64,000 nucleotides of DNA, taken from the NCBI RefSeq assembly GCF_050699935.1, contig NZ_JBOHGB010000002.1:1-64000 (forward strand). Direction: 5' to 3'. A program made the position numbers and the translations under genes. This document shows, in pieces, positions 54,192 to 61,837 of the stretch (position 1 is the first letter of the stretch; the number at the start of each line of letters is the position of its first letter). The DNA is from Actinophytocola sp050699935. Its GTDB lineage: Bacteria > Actinomycetota > Actinomycetes > Mycobacteriales > Pseudonocardiaceae. The notes under the pieces were generated by a model. That model searched no databases, had not been told where the DNA came from, and saw only the letters and a list, made by a program, of their open reading frames with translations.

Positions 54192-55391
54192 TCAGGAGGA
54201 CAGTTGCACCGTCCCGACCACCGTCGGCTGCCCGTCCTTGATCGTGATGAGGGTGACCGCGGTGTTGCCGAGATGGTTGGTCTCCGTGAACGTGACTGGT
54301 GGGATCATCGGCGAGGCGTCCTTGTTCTTCCAGCCTTCGAGTACCTTCGCGAACGAGTCGCGCGTCACGTCATTCCCGGCCTCCTCGAGGCCGGCGACGA
54401 AGACCTGTGCCGTCGCGCAACCCCACATCGAGAAGACGTCGATCGGCGTATCCGGCGAGTACTCCTTGACGGCGGCGACACACTCGGCCGCATGCGGGCT
54501 CGTCGAGGCGACGGTCGGGTTGGCGACGATCAGCTTGCTGTGGACCGATTTCGGGATGGCATCCAGGAAGCTCGACGCGGCGAGCACGCTGGTCCCGAGC
54601 AGGGACTTGGTGGGAAGAGCGTCCTGTTGCACCATCGCCGTGATCAACTGAGCGGCCGGCCCGGCGCTCACCTGCATGGAGATGTAGTCGGGGCGTGCCT
54701 GCTTGATCTTGAGCGCGAGGGAGTTGAAGTCCCGCTCGTTCACGGTGACGAGGCTGCCACCCGCGTAGGTCCCGCCGCCCTCGGTCGCGGCGTTCTTGAT
54801 TCCGTCGATCGTCTCCTGCTGGCCGTCGGCCTGCTGGACAACGGAGTAGACCGACCCCTTGCCCTGCTCACCGAACGCGTAACCGATCGCCGCAGCATGT
54901 TGATCACCGTACAGGGGCAGCAGGTTGAACACGTTCTTCTCGGTGAACAGGGCCGGTAGGCCGGCGTACGGGAACAGGAGCAAGGTGTTCGATTGCTGAG
55001 CCACCGGGAGCATCGCGGGCGGCTGGATCGTGCCGCATCCGCCAAAGAACGCGAAGACCTTGTCGCGAACGAACTGCCGGGCGTTGGCTAGCGCCTGAGT
55101 CGCGTCGTACTGGTCGTCGAGGACCTCGTTCTTGATCTTGCGTCCGTTGACCCCACCGTCCGCGTTCACCTTCTCGAACCAAGCCCACGCGGCGTCACTG
55201 ATCGGCTTGCAGGCACCGCCGGCCGCCCCCGTCAGCGGGTTGCTGGTCCCCAGCAGGATCTGCGATGAGGTGACGCCCTCGGACCCGCCGCCGCCCTCAC
55301 CACCGGACGAGCTGGCGCAACCGGCAACAAACATCGTGAGCGCGAGCACCGCGGCGACTGATCGCATTCCGGCCTGCCATCTCGTGATCAA
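54192..55391 (-). CDS. ABC transporter substrate-binding lipoprotein (branched-chain type)
   Basis: A 399-residue type 1 periplasmic-binding protein. The lipoprotein signal ends with MFVAGC (Cys25). The mature domain opens with SSQILLGTSNPLTGAAGG and has FGGCGTIQPPAMLPVAQQ, typical of the Leu/Ile/Val family. TTG 55391 is the likely start because AGGAGAGGGG stands six bases upstream; ATG 55367 is a weaker choice. A palindrome of the TetR type begins 69 bp upstream. The ligand is probably the substrate of the P450/BKACE pathway. Confidence 0.9.
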   Translation of the reverse strand: MITRWQAGMRSVAAVLALTMFVAGCASSSGGEGGGGSEGVTSSQILLGTSNPLTGAAGGACKPISDAAWAWFEKVNADGGVNGRKIKNEVLDDQYDATQALANARQFVRDKVFAFFGGCGTIQPPAMLPVAQQSNTLLLFPYAGLPALFTEKNVFNLLPLYGDQHAAAIGYAFGEQGKGSVYSVVQQADGQQETIDGIKNAATEGGGTYAGGSLVTVNERDFNSLALKIKQARPDYISMQVSAGPAAQLITAMVQQDALPTKSLLGTSVLAASSFLDAIPKSVHSKLIVANPTVASTSPHAAECVAAVKEYSPDTPIDVFSMWGCATAQVFVAGLEEAGNDVTRDSFAKVLEGWKNKDASPMIPPVTFTETNHLGNTAVTLITIKDGQPTVVGTVQLSS

Positions 55392-55459
55392 CGCTGACCC
55401 CTCTCCTCATCTTGCATTGCTGCCGATCAGCTGATGATGAACATCCACTGGTAACTGAG

Positions 55460-55479
55460 CCGACCGACCAGACGGTCGG
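55460..55479. promoter_or_regulatory. Putative TetR operator, site C
   Basis: CCGACCG-ACCAGA-CGGTCGG has perfectly complementary seven-base arms. It is 69 bp upstream of the transporter operon and about 10 kb from the TetR gene, whose own promoter carries nearly the same sequence (site B). Confidence 0.65.
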
Positions 55480-55623
55480 GACGATGCCGAGCAAGGTTTC
55501 TCCAGTTTGGTGACGAGTGTCAAGTCGTACCTGGCAGCGGCGGTCGGTGGACGAGCCGGAGCGACGAGCTGGTGTCGAGAGTGGACCTCCCGCCGACCTC
55601 CCTTGCTGGTCGGCCAGACCGGC

Positions 55624-55855
55624 ATGACCGGAACCGGACGTCTGGAGCTGGCCGGGTTCGACGCCGCGGACATCGGGAGGCTCGCCGAGTTCTACACTCC
55701 GCTCATCGGCTGGAGACCGTGCGCAACGGTGGCGACTGGATCACGCTCCGCGTGGGCGACGGCCAGGAGGTCGCGTTTCAGCGCGTCCCCCGGACCACGT
55801 CGCGCCCCAGTGGCCCGGACAGCAGCCGCCCCGGCAGGTTCACCAACGCCGACCG
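55624..55855 (+). pseudogene. VOC-family (glyoxalase-like) remnant
   Basis: Pieces in three frames match the start of a small VOC protein: LELAGFDAADIGRLAEFYTP followed by LIGW, then GGDWITLRVGDGQEVAFQRV, then DHVAPQWPGQQPPRQVH. Two indels separate them. The last piece runs in frame into a DnaE2 fragment, so the second half of the VOC gene has been lost by a join to unrelated DNA. Confidence 0.65.
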
Positions 55856-56313
55856 GTCAAATGGGGCCTGCTGTTCGAACGCTTCCTCGCCCCGGAAGGC
55901 GACGGACCACCGGACATCGACGTGGACATCGAATCCGACCGCCGCGAGGAAGCCATCCAGTACGTCTACGCCAAGCACGGCCGTTGCCACGCCGCTCAGG
56001 TCGCCAACGTCATCACCTACCGCGCCCGCTCCGCCGTGCGCGACATGGCCAAAGCCCTCGGCTACTCAACCGGCGAGCAAGACGCCTGATCCAAGCAGAT
56101 CGACCGCCGGGGCCCGGTCGCGAAGGTCGCGGCCGACGAGGAACACCCGATCCCCGACGATGTGCTCGCGCTGCCCACGAGATCGGCGACGCACCCCGGC
56201 ACCTCGGCATCCACTCGGGCGGGATGTGATCTGCGATCGGCCGGTGTCCGAGGTGGTGCCGGTGGAGCATGGGCGCAGTCGTCCTTATCCCACTGCAGCA
56301 CGGTGCGGTCGGC
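55856..56313 (+). pseudogene. DnaE2 (error-prone polymerase III alpha) fragment with inversion
   Basis: The stretch encodes pieces of the PHP/Pol III alpha core of DnaE2 in order: GLLFERFLAPEGDGPPDIDV, ESDRREEAIQYVY, AAQVANVITYRARSAVRDMA and, after an in-frame TGA at 56087 where Trp is expected and one frameshift, GDAPRHLGIHSGGM with CDRPVSEVVPVEHGR. The next expected motif, MADRTVLQWDKDDCA, is present but on the minus strand (about 56268-56312), so a short inversion followed. Only about 150 of more than 1000 codons remain. Confidence 0.75.
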
Positions 56314-56360
56314 CATCCGAGATGGACGGCATGGCCTCTGCAACCCCGAGGAGAGGAACC

Positions 56361-59030
56361 ATGACCGCCTTTGGCCGACAACGAGCAGTCGGTCGATGTC
56401 AAGGCCGTTGCCGATGCGATCACTGGAGCGCTCATCTCCCCGAACTGGGAGTGACCGGAACCTCGAGCCCCGCGAACGTCGTCTATTCACACATGGTGGC
56501 TGGTCTTGAAGTGGCGGTTGGCCTGCTGATCGCGTGGTTCGCGCGCGAGGCGGGGCGGGCTTGGACGCGGTTGGACGGCGTCACCGACGAGGCGATGGTT
56601 GCCGTCCTGGACAGGCTGCACGATGTGATCATCGGGAAACTGTGCGCAGACTCGGCGATCAAGCAACTCGAGTCCGAGGTGGCCGAGACCGGCGAGGCCG
56701 GAACCCGAATCCAGACCCGGGTTCGCCTGGCGCTCGAGGAGGCGGCCGAGCAGGACGAAGCCTTCGCTGATGAGCTGGAGTCCGTCCTCGCCGCCCTCCG
56801 CACCGGTGATCATGGCTCCTGGCCGGCCGGGCGGGCGGTCTCCCCGATACTTGGCGGTGGAGCCCCGGCCGAGCCGGCGCCAACCGCACTGCTGCCGGAA
56901 TGGACGCCACCGCCACCCGTCGCGTACGACCCGAACCTGCAATGGGCGGTGGCCCACGTCTTGGAGCCCGGCGTCGAGCCAAGTGTGGAGCTGCGGAACA
57001 TTCGGTGTCGAACCGCATCGGCTGGGCAGGCGGGCAGTCCGGACGATGCGGTCACGACGGCACGGGAGGCGCTCGACGCGGCGAACGGCAGCGGTTCGGT
57101 AGATGATCTTGTGCTGGCCCACGCCTGGCACGCCACGGCCCTGGCCGACCGTGCCGATCTCGTCGCCGCCCTCGATTCGGCCAGGCGTGCGCTCGCTTGC
57201 CGCCGGCCCCTCGGCCGCACGCTGACCGGCGAACTGTTGACCATTCTTGCCGGCGCATCGGATCCGGGCGAGGTGCTCGCGGTACGTTTGGCTCAACTGG
57301 ACATTGCCCGTGTGGTGGCAGGTAACCATGGCGAGACCCCCGAAATTCTCCGCGATCTCTCCGTCGCCCTGAACAACGTCGGCCGCATCCACGAAACCCG
57401 CGGCAACCCCGACGACGCCCTCACCCACTACACCGAAGCCCTCACCATCGCCCGCCGCATCCACACCCAGCACGGCGAAACCCCCCAGGCTCTCCGCGAC
57501 CTCTCCGTCGCCCTGAACAACCTCGGCCGCATCCACGAAACCCGCGGCAACCCCGACGACGCCCTCACCCACTACACCGAAGCCCTCACCGCCGCCCGCC
57601 ACATCCACACCCAGCACGGCGAAACCCCCCAGGCCCTCCGCGACCTCGCCATCGCCCTCGAGAACGTCGCCCGCACCCACGAACTACGTGGCGACATCGA
57701 CGACGCCTTCGCGCATCACACCGAATCCTTGACCATCCGCAACCGCATCCACACCCAGCACGCCGAATCCATTGCCCGCCGTGTCGATACCCCCGAAAAC
57801 CTCCGCGACCTCGCCATCAGCCTCGAGGACGTCAGGCAGGCCACCGAAACCGGCGGCAAACCCGACGAATTCCTCACCCGCGGCATCGAATCCCTCACCA
57901 TCGCCCGCCTCAACCACACGCTCTACGGTGAGTCCCCCAAAGCCCTCCGCGACCTCGCCGGCGCCTTGAACCACGTCGCCTTCATCTACGACATGGGCGA
58001 CAACGTCGACGACGCCCTCACCCACTACACCGAAGCCCTCACCATTGCCCGCCGCGTTCTCACGCACGACGGCGAAAACCCCCAGTCCCTCCACGACCTC
58101 GCCTTCGCTCTCGTGAGATTCGCCAGTATCAACGAAAGGTGCGACAGCCTCGACGACGCCCTCGCCCACTTCACCGAAGCCGTCACCATCCGCCGCCGCA
58201 TCCACACCCACCACGGCGAGATCCCCGAAACCCTCGACAAACTCGCCGATACCCTGTACGACCTCGCCACCTTCTGCGAACGCCACGGCGACCTCGACGA
58301 CGCCCTCGCCCACTTCACCGAAGCCGTCACCATCCGCCGCCGCATCAGCACCCTCCACGGCGAGACCCCCGAAACCCTCCGCAACCTCGCCTTCGCTCTG
58401 GAGACCGTCGGCTATGTCCATCGCAAGCGTGGCGACCTCGACGACTCCTTCACCCACTTCACCGAAGCCCTGACCGTCCGCCGCCGCATCCACACCCACC
58501 ACGGCGAGACCCCCGAAACCCTCCACGATCTCGCTTACGCCCTGGACATGGTTGGCCGCGTCCACGACAAGCGGGGCAGCCTCGACGATGCCCTCGCCCA
58601 CCTCACCGAAGCCCTCACCATCGCCCGCCGTGCCCACACCCACCACGGCGAAACCTCCCATGCCCTCCACGACCTCTGCTTCGCCTTGCGCAGCATCGCC
58701 GGCATCTACGAAACCCGGGGCAACCTCAACGACGCCCTCACGCACTACATCGAATCCCTCAGCATCGCCCGCCAGATCGACATCCACGACAGCGAAACCC
58801 CCCACGGTCTCCGCACCCTCTCCGTCGCCCTGCACCACGTCGGCCGCGTCCACTACGAGCGCGGCAACCTCGACGACGCCCTCACCTACTTCACCGAGAC
58901 CGTGTCGGTGTACCGGCGGCTACGGGACGAGTACGGGCCGCCGCTGGCCGACGACGGGGAATGGGCGGACCTCTTGCACATGGTCGAGCAGGTGCGGGGG
59001 CGACTGGCGGAGCCTCGCGAAGGTTGTTGA
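56361..59030 (+). CDS. Large TPR-repeat protein
   Basis: An 889-codon frame. Residues to about 45 are low-complexity in this frame; from residue 45 a hydrophobic helix (MVAGLEVAVGLLIAWFA) precedes a helical, acidic region with EEAAEQDEAFADELESVLAA. A Pro-rich stretch around residue 175-190 leads into a tetratricopeptide-like helical array with at least 11 units of 48 residues, each resembling RIHETRGNPDDALTHYTEAL. The protein likely mediates protein contacts, as in actinobacterial signalling or STAND-like proteins, but no effector domain is visible. ATG 56361 has GAGGAGAGG upstream. A coding-like stretch (EQSVDVKAVADAITGALISP) lies one frame over at about 56380-56440, which suggests two compensating indels near the N-terminus. 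Confidence 0.75.
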   Translation: MTAFGRQRAVGRCQGRCRCDHWSAHLPELGVTGTSSPANVVYSHMVAGLEVAVGLLIAWFAREAGRAWTRLDGVTDEAMVAVLDRLHDVIIGKLCADSAIKQLESEVAETGEAGTRIQTRVRLALEEAAEQDEAFADELESVLAALRTGDHGSWPAGRAVSPILGGGAPAEPAPTALLPEWTPPPPVAYDPNLQWAVAHVLEPGVEPSVELRNIRCRTASAGQAGSPDDAVTTAREALDAANGSGSVDDLVLAHAWHATALADRADLVAALDSARRALACRRPLGRTLTGELLTILAGASDPGEVLAVRLAQLDIARVVAGNHGETPEILRDLSVALNNVGRIHETRGNPDDALTHYTEALTIARRIHTQHGETPQALRDLSVALNNLGRIHETRGNPDDALTHYTEALTAARHIHTQHGETPQALRDLAIALENVARTHELRGDIDDAFAHHTESLTIRNRIHTQHAESIARRVDTPENLRDLAISLEDVRQATETGGKPDEFLTRGIESLTIARLNHTLYGESPKALRDLAGALNHVAFIYDMGDNVDDALTHYTEALTIARRVLTHDGENPQSLHDLAFALVRFASINERCDSLDDALAHFTEAVTIRRRIHTHHGEIPETLDKLADTLYDLATFCERHGDLDDALAHFTEAVTIRRRISTLHGETPETLRNLAFALETVGYVHRKRGDLDDSFTHFTEALTVRRRIHTHHGETPETLHDLAYALDMVGRVHDKRGSLDDALAHLTEALTIARRAHTHHGETSHALHDLCFALRSIAGIYETRGNLNDALTHYIESLSIARQIDIHDSETPHGLRTLSVALHHVGRVHYERGNLDDALTYFTETVSVYRRLRDEYGPPLADDGEWADLLHMVEQVRGRLAEPREGC
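57331..58905 (+). repeat. 144-bp TPR-coding repeats, about 11 units
   Basis: The period is 144 bp (48 codons). The first two units are almost identical at DNA level: CCGTCGCCCTGAACAAC recurs at 57361 and 57505, which points to a recent duplication. Later units diverge step by step, with recurring GACGACGCCCTC and ACCGAAGCC blocks. The third unit carries an insertion of about eight codons (around 57775). Such arrays can expand or shrink by recombination. Confidence 0.85.
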
Positions 59031-59182
59031 CGACGTTCGAGGCTGGATGAGTTGTGCTCGCGCTCCGATCCCGGACCACGACCCAGGTCCGCAACACATC
59101 GGCATGGGCGGCGTAACGACGTGCGACTGCCGTGAACGCCAACGGCACGGACCCGCCTTTCCAATGCCCGCGGACTGAGAGG

Positions 59183-59945
59183 TGAGGTTCCCCCAAGATC
59201 GTGGAGGCATGGACTATGAGGATCAGCCATGTCGGAGAAGCGACGTCGGTATGACCGGGTGTTTCGTGAGGGAGCGGTCCGGATCGTTCGCGAGACTGGG
59301 AAGCCGGTCGCCCAGGTGGCGCGTGACCTTGGGATCGTGGAGCGGACGCTGGGGAATTGGGTCACGCAGGACAAGATCGAACGCGGCGAGCGCGAGGGTC
59401 TGAGCAGCGATGACCGGGCGGAGCTGGCGAGGTTGCGGCAGGAGGTCGCGGAGCTGCGGATGGGAGCGTGCTCAAGCGATCCGTGGTCGGGTGGGTGAAG
59501 GAGGCGACGCGGTGAGCCTGGCCGTGTTCATCGCCGACCAGAGGACCGGCCACGATGTGCCGCACGCGGTCGCTTGCCGGGCTCTGGATGTGTCGGAGTC
59601 ACTGTTCTACAAGTGTGTCATCGGAGCAGCGGCGAGCCGAGCTCGACGCGGCCGTCGCGGCGCGGGGTGGTGACGTGGTCGAGGTCGGCTTCCACACCGA
59701 CCGAGGCTCCACCGACACCGCGCACAGCCTCACCACATGGTGCGCCAGGCTCGGTTTCCGCCCGTCGAAAGTATTGTCCCGGCGCCATTTCAGGACTCGA
59801 GAAGAAGCACAACAAGTCATCGTCAATTGGGTCGTCGACTTCTACAATAGGCGACGACGCCACAGTTCCTGTTGTGGCACGAAATCCCCGATCGACTACG
59901 AGACCACCGCGGCCAACCAGTCCTCCACGATCTGGGGGGACCTCA
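59183..59945 (+). mobile_element. IS3-family element with internal deletion
   Basis: The imperfect terminal inverted repeats are TGAGGTTCCCCCAAGATCGT at 59183 and, read inward from 59945, TGAGGTCCCCCCAGATCGTG. Between them lie an orfA-like frame (59229) and pieces of orfB: VFIADQRTGHDVPHAVACRA, then GFHTDRGSTDTAHSLTTWCA and VNWVVDFYNRRRRHSSCCGT with PIDYET. The middle of orfB, with the first two acidic residues of the DDE core, is missing. At 763 bp it is far shorter than the usual 1.2-1.3 kb, so it cannot move by itself. Confidence 0.83.
59229..59498 (+). pseudogene. IS3 orfA-like transposase, frameshifted at 3' end
   Basis: The 89-codon frame has the orfA helix-turn-helix: RYDRVFREGAVRIVRETGKP, then VAQVARDLGIVERTLGNWV, and a leucine-rich helix with ELARLRQEVAELRM. 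The normal ending (VLKRSVVLWVKEATR) is present just downstream as VLKRSVVGWVKEATR but in another frame, so the gene is broken near 59465. ATG 59229 lies inside the element, 23 bases after the left repeat. Confidence 0.75.
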
Positions 59946-60123
59946 CAGTCCCGCACTCATCCGAGTGGTTGCGAAGAGCCCTCCGTCGTAGCGAAGTTTC
60001 GAGCAGCTCATCGCGAGGCTCCGCCAAGCGCGCCACATCAACAAGAGATGTCACCCTCGACAAGCGATAACCAATCCCCGCGAGTCCCGTTCAGTCCACA
60101 GGCGACTTCTGCCCGCCGGCGAG

Positions 60124-60669
60124 TCAGTCCACGGTACGGGCATGGCTCGCCAGCTCGGCAAGCTGCTGTCGAGTCAGGGCCGTCCCGCGATCAGCCCGTG
60201 TCTCACCGTTCGTGAAGCTGACGAGCTCGATCAGCGTCCCGTCAGGATCAGTGCAGAGAACCAGGCGTAGCAGCCACGGACCGACTGGTGCCTCGTGGAC
60301 CGGACCGACCAGCGGCACACCACGGTCCGCCAGCTCCGCGGCGACCTGGTCGACATCATCGACCTGCAGAGCGACGCGCACGAGTCCGCAATCCTGTGCG
60401 CGAAGTGGTGGACGACCGTCGTCGGGCCCACCGATCCACTGCACGAGATCGAGGTACGGGCCACGCTTGGACGCTCCCCAGTAGACCAACGCCGCCCGGT
60501 AGGACGGGGCGCCGCGTGAGTCGACTCCCATCACGTTCCGCAGGTCGCTGTCGCCAGAGGCGAAGATCTCGTGGACCTTCGCGCCCAGAACGTCAACGTA
60601 GAAATTCAACGACGCCACGAGGTCTCGGCACACGATGTTGACGTGGATGAAGCGCGAAATGGTGATCAC
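60124..60669 (-). CDS. VOC-family (glyoxalase/dioxygenase-like) protein
   Basis: A 181-residue protein with one VOC module pair: FIHVNIVCRDLVASLNFYVD at the start and LVRVALQVDDVDQVAAELAD in the second half, ending with DPDGTLIELVSF. The metal ligands could be His9, an acidic residue in the middle and Glu in LIELV. The function may be isomerase, dioxygenase or binding protein. ATG 60669 is divergent from the cyclase gene, and an AGCGAGCGCTC site lies 60 bp upstream. Confidence 0.82.
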   Translation of the reverse strand: MITISRFIHVNIVCRDLVASLNFYVDVLGAKVHEIFASGDSDLRNVMGVDSRGAPSYRAALVYWGASKRGPYLDLVQWIGGPDDGRPPLRAQDCGLVRVALQVDDVDQVAAELADRGVPLVGPVHEAPVGPWLLRLVLCTDPDGTLIELVSFTNGETRADRGTALTRQQLAELASHARTVD

Positions 60670-60728
60670 GGAAGCCCCTGAGTCATGCCCGCGACGATCA
60701 GCGTTCGCGTCGGGAGGATTCCGACTGT

Positions 60729-60739
60729 AGCGAGCGCTC
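60729..60739. promoter_or_regulatory. Putative operator, site 1 (AGCGAGCGCTC)
   Basis: AGCGAGCGCTC contains the perfect palindrome GAGCGCTC and lies 60 bp upstream of the minus-strand VOC gene. The identical 11-mer occurs 96 bp away at 60825, before the plus-strand cyclase gene. A regulator of the TetR type outside the window is a likely binder. Confidence 0.5.
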
Positions 60740-60820
60740 TATCGGGCAGGCTAACATGGTGTTTGCGGCCGGTGCAAGAACTCGGCGCGCGATTGACGGG
60801 ACAGGTTGGCCGAACCTAAG

Positions 60821-60838
60821 CTGGAGCGAGCGCTCCAG
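60821..60838. promoter_or_regulatory. Putative operator, site 2 (18-bp inverted repeat)
   Basis: CTGGAGCG-AG-CGCTCCAG has perfectly complementary eight-base arms and ends 30 bp before the ATG of the cyclase gene. It contains the same AGCGAGCGCTC as site 1 and has the form of a TetR operator. It probably controls the plus-strand operon of hydrolase, CoA ligase and SnoaL-like genes. Confidence 0.6.
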
Positions 60839-60868
60839 TCGAACCGGTAGCAGCGGAGGATCGCGCTC

Positions 60869-61792
60869 ATGACGATGTCCGAGGCCGAGGTCCGATCGTA
60901 TTTCGATCAGCTCAGCAACTGGGGGCGGTGGGGCGAGGACGATCAGCTGGGCACGCTCAACCTGATCGACGACGCGAAGCGGCTCCAGGCCGCGAGTGCG
61001 GTGCGCAGCGGGCGCGGGATCGGCTGTGCTCGCACCCTTTCACCGGTGCGCAGTGAGAGCAATCCACAGCCGATCCTGCATCACATGACGGTAAGCGGAG
61101 AAGGCGCGGCACAAACCGGCTTCGCGGCGGCCGCCGACTGGGTCGGATTTGACTTCCATGGTTACGCGGTAACGCATATCGACGCGCCGTCGCACGTGTT
61201 CTGGGACGGCAAGATGTTCAACGGCAGACCCGCGAGCACGGTACGCACCGCCTCCGGTGCGCGCGCGGGAAGTGTCGAGCTTGCCCGTGACGGCATCGTC
61301 TCGCGCGGCGTCCTGCTCGACTTCCCCCGCCACCGGGGCGTTGCCTACCTCGATCCCGGCGACCCGATCCACGCCGACGAACTCGTGGCGTGCGCCGAGT
61401 CCGCCGGGGTCACCATCGAGTCGGGTGACATCGTCCTCGTCTACGTCGGGCGGGACGCGCGGGCACGAGACAAGGGCGTGACGTACCCGGAGGAGCACGG
61501 GTCACCCGGGCTGCACGCGAGCACCTTGCCACTACTACGGAAATGGGACGTCGCGGTGGTCGGATCGGATGCCGCCAACGACGTGATGCCGTCAGGTGTC
61601 GACTCGATCGCCACACCGATACACGCCGTGGGCATGGTCGCCCTGGGCCTCTGGCTCATCGACAACGCCTACCTCGAGGACCTCTCCGAGGCGTGCGCCG
61701 AGGCGTCCCGGTGGACCTTCCAGTTCACCATCGCTCCACTGCGTTTCAAGAACGCGACCGGATCGGCGGTCAACCCCATCGCGGTGCTGTGA
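60869..61792 (+). CDS. Cyclase-family protein (kynurenine formamidase-like hydrolase)
   Basis: A 307-residue protein of the cyclase/KynB family. The metal motif is present as VTHIDAPSHVFWDG, close to the family HxGTHxDxPxH pattern but without the first His-Gly-Thr form (GYAVTHID). Later conserved parts are DPGDPIHADEL and the C-terminal SRWTFQFTIAPLRF. Members hydrolyse amides, lactones or cyclic imides. The length exceeds KynB (about 210) and matches the longer group often found in aromatic or lactam pathways. It starts the plus operon, 45 bp before the ligase gene. Confidence 0.85.
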   Translation: MTMSEAEVRSYFDQLSNWGRWGEDDQLGTLNLIDDAKRLQAASAVRSGRGIGCARTLSPVRSESNPQPILHHMTVSGEGAAQTGFAAAADWVGFDFHGYAVTHIDAPSHVFWDGKMFNGRPASTVRTASGARAGSVELARDGIVSRGVLLDFPRHRGVAYLDPGDPIHADELVACAESAGVTIESGDIVLVYVGRDARARDKGVTYPEEHGSPGLHASTLPLLRKWDVAVVGSDAANDVMPSGVDSIATPIHAVGMVALGLWLIDNAYLEDLSEACAEASRWTFQFTIAPLRFKNATGSAVNPIAVL

Positions 61793-61837
61793 TGCGTCCG
61801 CGGCACCGGATGGCCACGGCCAGGCACGGGGGCGCCA

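Noticed and set aside
57684..58853. Repetitive minus-strand ORF opposite the TPR gene
   Set aside because: Its Val/Gly/Glu-rich periodicity is the complement of the 144-bp TPR units.
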